Below, one piece after another: positions 1 through 5,278 of a DNA stretch of 8,122 bases. Position numbers and translations under genes: made by a program. Below the pieces are notes generated by a model, which had not been told where the DNA came from, ran no database searches, and saw nothing but the letters and a program-made list of their open reading frames with translations. The stretch is taken from NCBI GenBank assembly GCA_003446735.1, contig DMCJ01000231.1:1-8122 (forward strand). Direction: 5' to 3'. The DNA is from Lachnospiraceae bacterium. GTDB taxonomy: Bacteria > Bacillota > Clostridia > Lachnospirales > Lachnospiraceae. The first letter of the stretch is position 1; every line of letters begins with the position of its first letter.

Positions 1-666
1 GCTTCCGTATCTTAAGATCTTTCCTTCTCCTAAAGCTACCACATAGTCTGATATCCTCATCGCACTTTCAAGTTCATGAAGGCTCATTATAACGGCTACG
101 TTTTTTTCAGTCGCAAGCCTCTTTATACACGACATGATCTCTATCCTGTGCTTTATATCAAGATAAGATGTGGGTTCATCAAGAACAAGAACCTTTGGCT
201 CCTGGCATATCGCACGTGCGAGCATCACTCTCTGTCTCTGTCCGTCGCTTATTTGCGTAAAATCCCTGTCCTTTAAGTCAGCTGCATTTACCGTATCAAG
301 AGCTGAAAAAGCTATCTCTTTATCCTCTTTGGATAATATTCCGAATCGTCCGGTATACGGATATCTTCCCATTTCGACAACTTCAAGACAGGTCATAAGC
401 TCCGGATCGATCCTCTTCGTAATTACCTCTGCCATCTGTTTTGCCGCTTCATTTTCGGATATTTCATCCATATCCTTACCGCCTAAGTATACGGATCCGT
501 ACTTCTTTTTAAGCTCACCCGTAAGTGTTTTTAAAAGAGTTGACTTTCCACACCCGTTAGGACCTATTATGGTCATGATCTTTCCGGGCACGACGTTTAA
601 GCTGATATCATCTATCAGCGTCTTATCATATCCTATGGCGAGATCTTTTGTCTTAATCCCTTCCAT
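1..666 (-). CDS. FecE/BtuD-type ABC transporter ATPase, 3' end cut by window edge
   Basis: This is the cytoplasmic ATPase of a cobalamin/siderophore-type (FecCD family) importer; it would power uptake through the permease encoded just before it. I translated 222 codons from the ATG at 666 to base 1 without a stop. Usual family length is about 250-260, so roughly the last 30-40 residues are missing. Visible motifs: Walker A GPNGCGKST (35-43), ABC signature ISDGQRQR (139-146, SDGQ instead of SGGQ), Walker B VLVLDEPT (159-166), D-loop SYLD, and the H-loop His197 in SLHEL. The Q-loop glutamine seems to be absent: the region reads VITKRIDPELMT (81-92), a pattern I recall from a subgroup with the SDG(E/Q)RQ signature. 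The start is supported by AGAGAGG five bases upstream. The ORF overlaps the permease stop by 14 bp, so translation is probably coupled. The substrate (corrinoid, heme or another metal chelate) cannot be read from the ATPase; the upstream B12 riboswitch favours a corrinoid or precursor. Confidence 0.93.
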   Translation of the reverse strand, partial: MEGIKTKDLAIGYDKTLIDDISLNVVPGKIMTIIGPNGCGKSTLLKTLTGELKKKYGSVYLGGKDMDEISENEAAKQMAEVITKRIDPELMTCLEVVEMGRYPYTGRFGILSKEDKEIAFSALDTVNAADLKDRDFTQISDGQRQRVMLARAICQEPKVLVLDEPTSYLDIKHRIEIMSCIKRLATEKNVAVIMSLHELESAMRISDYVVALGEGKILRYGS

Positions 667-1669
667 GTTTACCTCTCTTAACCATCATCGCGATCACCAC
701 CGGCACAAGGAATACTGCCGTAACCGAGCTTACCGAAAGCTCGGTCGGCGATAAAATGTATCTTGCGATCGTATCACAGAAAAGGGTTATGAATGCGCCG
801 CCCAGAAAACAGGCAGGTATCATAACAAGCGGCTTTGTCGTCTTAAATATAAGCTTCATAAGATGAGGTACCGCAATACCCACAAAAGATATGGGGCCTG
901 CAAAAGCCGTTACGCTCGCAGCCAGAAAACTTGATAAGAGTATGAGCATCACCCTCAGCATCCTGATGTTTACACCCATGCTCCTTGCATATTCTTCACC
1001 CATCCTGTATGCGCCGATCGGCTTTGAAATAAGTATGACCGAAATAAAGCATAAAACAGTGATCACCGTTATGATCCTTATATCATCCCAGTTTATTCCG
1101 GAGAAGCTTCCCATCGACCAGTTATGAAGATTTACTATATTGGAATCATCCGCAAATGTGACCGTAAAATCGGTGATCGCGGAACAGATATATCCGGTAA
1201 GTATACCGCATACCACAAGTATACTCATATTCCTGACTCTTAAGGATATAAGAAGAACAAATCCCATGGCAGCCATCGCCCCTATAAAAGCCGATGTTAC
1301 CAGAGTAAACGATGTTATATGTTTTCCCTTTGACAGTATAAATATCATCGAAAGAGCCACGGCAAGCTTGGCTCCGGAGGATATCCCGAGTACAAAAGGT
1401 CCGGCGATCGGATTATTGAAAAAAGTCTGTAAAAGATAACCCGAAAGAGCGAGTGCTCCACCAAGCAGAAGCGCCGCTATCATTCTGGGCATACGGATAT
1501 TAAAGATGATGTTCATATTCATCTCATCCCCGGTCTTTTTTGCGAGGATATCAAAAATATCTTTTAATCCTATCGAAACGCTGCCCAAAGAAAGACTTAA
1601 TATCATAAGTCCCGCAATGAGTATGCACAGTATTAAAAAAAGTATTATCTCCCGGCTCTTTTTCATCAT
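653..1669 (-). CDS. FecCD/BtuC-type ABC transporter permease
   Basis: A 338-residue integral membrane permease of the FecCD family (BtuC, FhuB and relatives), complete and of usual length, with about nine or ten hydrophobic segments. Family marks: RMPRMIAALLLGGALALSG (59-77), NNPIAGPFVLGISSGA (85-100), W..GSFSGINW (184-194), the cytoplasmic GEEYARSMGVN stretch (224-234) and GPISFVGIAVPHLMK (258-272), which contacts the ATPase in this family. The C-terminal motif usually written ELPVGVVTALIGAPFF is altered here to ELSVSSVTAVFLVPVV (310-325). The gene starts with ATGATG; its first ATG overlaps the TGA of the binding-protein gene (ATGA, 1666-1669), and no good Shine-Dalgarno sequence precedes it, so it is probably translated by coupling. 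With the binding lipoprotein and the ATPase it forms one importer. Being downstream of a B12 riboswitch suggests corrinoid or precursor transport (BtuC-like role), but siderophore or heme permeases look the same. Confidence 0.93.
   Translation of the reverse strand: MMKKSREIILFLILCILIAGLMILSLSLGSVSIGLKDIFDILAKKTGDEMNMNIIFNIRMPRMIAALLLGGALALSGYLLQTFFNNPIAGPFVLGISSGAKLAVALSMIFILSKGKHITSFTLVTSAFIGAMAAMGFVLLISLRVRNMSILVVCGILTGYICSAITDFTVTFADDSNIVNLHNWSMGSFSGINWDDIRIITVITVLCFISVILISKPIGAYRMGEEYARSMGVNIRMLRVMLILLSSFLAASVTAFAGPISFVGIAVPHLMKLIFKTTKPLVMIPACFLGGAFITLFCDTIARYILSPTELSVSSVTAVFLVPVVIAMMVKRGKHGRD
723..745 (-). repeat. Intragenic inverted repeat near the 3' end of the permease gene
   Basis: A perfect 9-bp inverted repeat (arms 723-731 and 737-745, sequence ACCGAGCTT and its complement) with a 5-base loop. 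It lies inside the permease coding sequence over codons for TELSVSSV, about 60-80 bases before the ATPase start. No T-run follows it on the minus strand, so it is not a typical terminator. It could be an mRNA stability or processing structure, or chance. Confidence 0.55.
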
Positions 1670-3216
1670 TTTAATTTATTAAGGTATATAAGATCACTTT
1701 CTTTTCCGGTAAAAACATTATTAAGATCGTTCATAAATTCCGCGATATGAGTTGATTCCTGAAAGAAATCCCTGCTCGTGCAATATACCTGCCCGTTTTG
1801 TACCGCCTTAAAATCCAAGAAAAGTTCATTCTTTCCGATAAGCTCATTTAACTCAGTAATCTCTCCCCCTATGGTACTGTTATAGATCAAAATATCCGCA
1901 TCTTTAGCGACCCTGTAGAATTCTTCCATCTGCATGTTCATGCCGGATGATGCATTTTCATCCACATTATCCAAGCCGCGTATCACATACTCTCCTCCGG
2001 ATAATTCTATCATCTTTGAGATATAATCTCCCGGTTTTTTTACATTTATCATACCTGTATCGGTAATATAGAAAAAACCGACTTTTTTCCCGGTACCCGC
2101 CTTTTCCATTATGGGCTCTATAGCTTTTACCTGAGCGTCATAATACTCCGCCGCTTCCTTTTCCTTTCCGAATAAAAGTCCGTAAAGCTTTATCCATTCA
2201 AGCCTTCCCAAAGGATGATCCTCATAACTGGACATCTCTACTATCACGGGGATCTTAAGTTCCTCAAGTTTTTCCTTTACTTCGGGCTTGTGATATATCA
2301 TCGTATTTTCAATGACAAGATCACATTCTTCGGATAAGATAAGTTCATAATCCGGCGCGGAATATTTGCCGGCATAGAGAATGTCCCCTCTTTCCATGGC
2401 TTTTCTTACCTCACCTAAATACCATTCTTCTTCCTTCGTTCCCGATAATCGCACTTTATCAAGAACTCCGCACTGCCGTAAATGATCCATTACCGAAGAG
2501 GATACGACACAGGCCTTAGAGGCAGGACTTTTAATAATTACAGCGCTTTCTTTAAGAGAGTCTCTTTCCTCTTTTGATATTGCACTTTCATCTCTTAATA
2601 GTAAATACTTATCATCTCCTATGGATATAAGAGAATTATCTCCGTAATATTCTACCTTAAAACACTTTGCATATTTAAGATCCATTTCGCCTGTCTTATC
2701 TCCAAGAAGATCCGACAGGTCCTCAGATCCCGCACCGCCTGCATCATCTGCCTTATCCGGTCCGGATCCGTCTTCTCCGGTGCTTTCCTCAACGCTTTTT
2801 GCGCCCTCACCATCCATATGGAAAGTTATGACATATTCGATCTCATGAGGCTTGCTCATCGCGGTTGTATCGGCGATGACACTTAGCGGCTTACTTATAT
2901 CATCTACCTTTACCGTAAAGGATGAATCCTCTCCGGCCGGTGCTTCATTTAAATATTTTTCGCCGCCGACTATCATATAGTCATAATTAGGACTGCTCCA
3001 GTTAAGAGTGACCGTCATCTCTCCGCTCTTTTCCGTCACATCTACAGGTGACTTTATATAAGCCTTTCCGGTCCCGCCTTCCATGGTGATATCGACGCTG
3101 TAGGTTTTATCCTCAATAGAAGTAACCCCCTGCGAAGCGCAGGAGGTTACAGATATCATGCATATAAGCATGAAAACCACAATGTAATGTTTTATATATT
3201 TATACCCTTTTACCAA
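1666..3216 (-). CDS. Substrate-binding lipoprotein of the ABC importer (BtuF/FepB-like) with N-terminal NEAT-like domain
   Basis: A 516-residue extracytoplasmic lipoprotein, far longer than a plain BtuF (about 270-320). Order of parts: signal peptide with basic n-region and lipobox VTSC (Cys26); a beta-rich domain at about 36-137 with TYSVDIT, MTVTLNWSSPNYDY and a closing HEIEYVITFHMD strand, which I read as NEAT-like (iron-transport-associated); an acidic Gly/Ser linker at 138-172; then a two-lobed iron-complex/cobalamin-type binding domain from about 173 to the end. In the last part, SKACVVSSSVMDHLRQCGVL (233-252) matches the first-lobe motif of this family, and ADILIYNSTIGG with the late AVQNGQVY stretch matches the second lobe. 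The start is a TTG, the only in-frame start before a stop at 3234-3232; it is supported by AAGAGGGA five bases upstream. It begins 11 bp after cbiK and overlaps the permease by 4 bp. It should capture the substrate and deliver it to the permease; a corrinoid or tetrapyrrole is inferred from context only. Confidence 0.88.
   Translation of the reverse strand: MVKGYKYIKHYIVVFMLICMISVTSCASQGVTSIEDKTYSVDITMEGGTGKAYIKSPVDVTEKSGEMTVTLNWSSPNYDYMIVGGEKYLNEAPAGEDSSFTVKVDDISKPLSVIADTTAMSKPHEIEYVITFHMDGEGAKSVEESTGEDGSGPDKADDAGGAGSEDLSDLLGDKTGEMDLKYAKCFKVEYYGDNSLISIGDDKYLLLRDESAISKEERDSLKESAVIIKSPASKACVVSSSVMDHLRQCGVLDKVRLSGTKEEEWYLGEVRKAMERGDILYAGKYSAPDYELILSEECDLVIENTMIYHKPEVKEKLEELKIPVIVEMSSYEDHPLGRLEWIKLYGLLFGKEKEAAEYYDAQVKAIEPIMEKAGTGKKVGFFYITDTGMINVKKPGDYISKMIELSGGEYVIRGLDNVDENASSGMNMQMEEFYRVAKDADILIYNSTIGGEITELNELIGKNELFLDFKAVQNGQVYCTSRDFFQESTHIAEFMNDLNNVFTGKESDLIYLNKLK
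3122..3150 (-). repeat. 13-bp mRNA hairpin over the lipobox codons of the binding-protein gene
   Basis: Arms 3138-3150 and 3122-3134 can form a continuous 13-bp stem in the sense mRNA (six Watson-Crick pairs, one U-G wobble, six Watson-Crick pairs) with a 3-base loop CUU. The arms code for VTSC and QGVT around the lipobox cysteine, so the structure covers the end of the signal peptide and the first mature residues. The bases after the stem (ACTTCTATTGAG on the coding strand) are not a U-tract, so this is not an intrinsic terminator. Its function is unknown. Confidence 0.65.
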
Positions 3217-3221
3217 AACTA

Positions 3222-3229
3222 TCCCTCTT
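3222..3229 (-). promoter_or_regulatory. Ribosome binding site fixing the TTG start of the binding-protein gene
   Basis: On the coding strand AAGAGGGA ends five bases before the TTG at 3216 and overlaps the TAA stop of cbiK (3230-3228). No ATG or GTG lies in frame between the upstream stop at 3234-3232 and the TTG. The next candidate, a GTG at codon 13, has no Shine-Dalgarno sequence and would remove the basic n-region of the signal peptide. Confidence 0.7.
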
Positions 3230-4886
3230 ATTCAATCGGAGATGATACCACTACCTTATGATCATACCACTTATTCTTTGTTCCGATAAGGGCCAGATCG
3301 AATTCTTTATCAAGATAAGGAACGGGAACGTCAAAGCCGTTAACTTCTTCGGTTGTACCGTCATCAAACTTTACGGTATCAACTGTAGGCTCTAAAAGCT
3401 TAGCTCCGTCCTTCTGTGCATCCTCGGCCATACCGGGGAAGAGATTTACAATATTCTTTGAAGAAAGAGATACATGAACCGTCATCTTACCGTCTTTTAC
3501 CGTAAGCTCGGCTTCATCGTTTAAAGCCTCGGAAACATGGAACATGGAACCGTCCGTGGTAAACTTAACCTTATATGTTCCGTCCTTAAGATCGCCTGAT
3601 GCTTTTGCTTCTTCCTTATCCCCGCTTTTTGCGCTTACACCCGCATTCTTAAGGGCCTCAGCGGTATGAGCAACATAAAGAGACTTAACTTCATCAATCC
3701 TTCCAAGACCTGCTATCTGGCAGTCAACGCTGTCAAAAGCACCTGATGCATTAAACATGCTCTTCCAGGAATCTTCGTCATCACCGGCCATATCGTTATT
3801 TGCATGGTCTCCGGCAACTACCATAAGGGGACGAAGAACTACTTTCTTATAACCTGCTTCCTTTACTGCATCGATGATATTCTCGCATGCTGTCTCTTCA
3901 GGCTCTCCCTCTACGGTTCCTATAAATACATTCTTATATCCGAGCTTATCCATCTGGGTTGCCATCTGGCTGTAGCTGACCTTGGCTGCATGTGCGGTAC
4001 CGTGTCCCATAAATACGAAAGCGGTTCCGTCTTTTTCAGCGGCACCCAGATCATCATAGCCTGCTTCTGCTACAGCTGCATTAACAACTGCCTCGGCTAC
4101 CGTCTTCTTATCTTCATTTATTACACTTGCATCCTTACCGACCTCGCCGAGAAGGGGCTCTGCGATCGTAATTAAATCAAATTTATCTTTATAAGCATCA
4201 GCTGCGGCTTTAAGCTCGTCATACTCGGCACCATGCATAAGATGTGTGGGCTGGATAACAAGGTTTTTAACTCCGTTTGCCACTGCTCTTTCAAGAGCCT
4301 GATCCATATTATCGATCTTCTCATTATCGCGTGCCTGAACATGGTTGATGATGATCTGAGCTGTAAATGCTCTTCTTACGGACCAGTCGGGATTTTCCTT
4401 AGCTATGGCATCCTCAATCCCTTTTATATCAAGGGCACGGCTGTCGTTAAAAGATGTACCGAAGCTTACAACGAGGATCTCATTCTCGCCGATATCATCA
4501 GCATTTAAAGGATCGTCCTTAGAAGCATCACCGGTATCGCGTCCGAAATAGTCGGGATCTGCATTTTCGCCCTCAACCATTTCCTTCTGCTCATCGGTAA
4601 GTGCATCCCACTTTTCCTTTGCCTCAGCACAAAGCTTGTCTGTCTCATCGGTCCTTTCCTGGACATAGATAGCATCGATAAGATCCGCAACCTCTTTTGC
4701 AAGTTCCTCATCCGAGGGTCCTTCCTTAACAGGTGATTCCTTAACTTCCTCTTTAGTCTCTTCCTCTTTAACCTCTTCCGTTTCGGATTCTTCGGCGGGC
4801 TCAGCCGGAGCGGTATTTCCGCATCCCGCAACAAGAGCTGCTGTCATTACCAAAGTAAGCATTGCTGATAAAACTCTCTTTTTCAT
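3228..4886 (-). CDS. cbiK: Lipoprotein sirohydrochlorin cobaltochelatase CbiK with C-terminal NEAT-like domain
   Basis: CbiK inserts Co2+ into sirohydrochlorin, the first dedicated step of anaerobic cobalamin synthesis. This copy has 552 residues against about 260-300 for the plain enzyme. Parts: signal peptide with lipobox LVAGC (Cys22), so it should sit on the outer face of the membrane; an acidic Glu/Lys linker (about 30-60); a short helical segment containing AKEKWDALTDEQKEMV (89-104) like small helical modules of Gram-positive surface proteins; the chelatase domain (about 135-415) with VVSFGTSFNDS (139-149), IQPTHLMHGAEYDE (211-224), FMGHGTAH (292-299) and VVAGDHANNDMAGDD (356-370); and a beta-rich domain (about 431-552) with DGTYKVKF and KWYDHKVVV. 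His215 and His295 match the family's metal-binding histidines, and Glu243 may be the third ligand. The ATG at 4886 has AGGAGGAG seven bases upstream. It is the first gene behind the cobalamin riboswitch and is followed after 11 bp by the binding lipoprotein. Chelatase homology is clear; the actual reaction outside the cell is not. Confidence 0.93.
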   Translation of the reverse strand: MKKRVLSAMLTLVMTAALVAGCGNTAPAEPAEESETEEVKEEETKEEVKESPVKEGPSDEELAKEVADLIDAIYVQERTDETDKLCAEAKEKWDALTDEQKEMVEGENADPDYFGRDTGDASKDDPLNADDIGENEILVVSFGTSFNDSRALDIKGIEDAIAKENPDWSVRRAFTAQIIINHVQARDNEKIDNMDQALERAVANGVKNLVIQPTHLMHGAEYDELKAAADAYKDKFDLITIAEPLLGEVGKDASVINEDKKTVAEAVVNAAVAEAGYDDLGAAEKDGTAFVFMGHGTAHAAKVSYSQMATQMDKLGYKNVFIGTVEGEPEETACENIIDAVKEAGYKKVVLRPLMVVAGDHANNDMAGDDEDSWKSMFNASGAFDSVDCQIAGLGRIDEVKSLYVAHTAEALKNAGVSAKSGDKEEAKASGDLKDGTYKVKFTTDGSMFHVSEALNDEAELTVKDGKMTVHVSLSSKNIVNLFPGMAEDAQKDGAKLLEPTVDTVKFDDGTTEEVNGFDVPVPYLDKEFDLALIGTKNKWYDHKVVVSSPIE

Positions 4887-4900
4887 TTTTTTCTCCTCCT

Positions 4901-4931
4901 AAAAAATAATGCCCCGCCACAAGGCAGAGCA
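4901..4931 (-). terminator. Intrinsic terminator of the riboswitch expression platform
   Basis: A 9-bp GC-rich stem (TGCTCTGCC paired with GGCGGGGCA, two G-U pairs) with a TTGT loop occupies 4910-4931 and is followed on the minus strand by TTATTTTTT. The strong ribosome binding site AGGAGGAG (4893-4900) and the cbiK ATG follow at once. A terminator between a B12 aptamer and the first gene points to transcription attenuation: termination with ligand bound, read-through without it. I did not identify a convincing antiterminator pairing. Confidence 0.85.
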
Positions 4932-4939
4932 CACGTAAA

Positions 4940-4964
4940 ACACCGGAAGCATTACCTCCGGCGT
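4940..4964 (-). promoter_or_regulatory. Second stable hairpin in the riboswitch leader
   Basis: Arms 4955-4964 and 4940-4949 form a 10-bp stem (ACGCCGGAGG with CTTCCGGTGT, two G-U pairs) with a TAATG loop, followed by a short TTTT. It lies 8 bases upstream of the terminator stem. It may be an auxiliary weak terminator, or part of the switching region. A further small hairpin (GACAGG-ATGAT-CCTGTC, 4971-4987) lies just before it. Confidence 0.55.
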
Positions 4965-4989
4965 CAAACAGACAGGATCATCCTGTCCG

Positions 4990-5238
4990 ATTACGCACAA
5001 CCAGTTTCTCGTGGTCTTTACATGCCACTCTCACGGCAGGTCTCCCGGCTCACGGCCTTCCCGGGGATAAAAGCCCCAAGGACAATTGCTAAGATCGCCT
5101 TCCCGGTCTCCCAGTGGCATATGATCCTTTCAGCCGTATACGGTGACGAGTTCGCTCAGGCCTTTAACCTGATTCCCTTTTCACCGGAGCAGATCACCGA
5201 TCTCTCCGACACCGCAAAGTGTGATATTAAGTTTACAC
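4990..5238 (-). ncRNA. Cobalamin (adenosylcobalamin-type) riboswitch aptamer
   Basis: The minus strand carries the conserved blocks of the cobalamin riboswitch in the right order: AAAAGGGAA (within 5172-5184), then the hairpin CAGG...CCTG followed by AGCGAAC, then GCCACTG and GGGAAGGC (about 5098-5122), and last the B12 box AGCCGGGAGACCTGCC at 5035-5050. Before the first block, CGGAG...CTCCG with an inner GATC...GATC forms a long hairpin, as expected for the 5' arm. After the B12 box, GTGG...CCAC (5011-5028) forms a further hairpin. The aptamer edges are approximate; the 5' end is set by the likely transcription start near 5238. It controls cbiK and the three transporter genes and should switch them off when cobalamin is abundant. 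I could not pair the L5 loop with the downstream hairpin loop by eye, so the ligand subclass is open. Confidence 0.92.
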
Positions 5239-5245
5239 CTATCAA

Positions 5246-5274
5246 ATACTATCAAACGCGATCTGTTATGTCAA
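5246..5274 (-). promoter_or_regulatory. Sigma-70-type promoter for the riboswitch-cbiK-transporter operon
   Basis: A perfect -35 box TTGACA (5269-5274) is separated by 17 bases from TAGTAT (5246-5251, four of six matches to TATAAT). Transcription would start near 5238, immediately upstream of the riboswitch aptamer. The -35 box begins only 4 bases after the TGA of the cobalamin fusion gene. No terminator lies between, so read-through from that gene into the leader is also possible and would meet the same riboswitch. Confidence 0.75.
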
Positions 5275-5278
5275 GGAT

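Noticed and set aside
170..754. Plus-strand open frame of 194 codons
   Set aside because: It is antisense to the ATPase Walker A to signature region and the end of the permease, both clearly real. It has no family resemblance.
4505..4834. Minus-strand open frame rich in Arg/Lys/Leu
   Set aside because: It is the shifted frame of the Glu/Lys-rich linker and helical segment of cbiK; the basic composition is a by-product of GAA/GAG/AAG codons.
5055..5106. Direct repeat GCCTTCCCGG at 5055-5064 and 5097-5106
   Set aside because: Both copies fall inside the riboswitch aptamer, where GGGAAGGC is a conserved block; a short local duplication is the simplest reading and no further function is supported.
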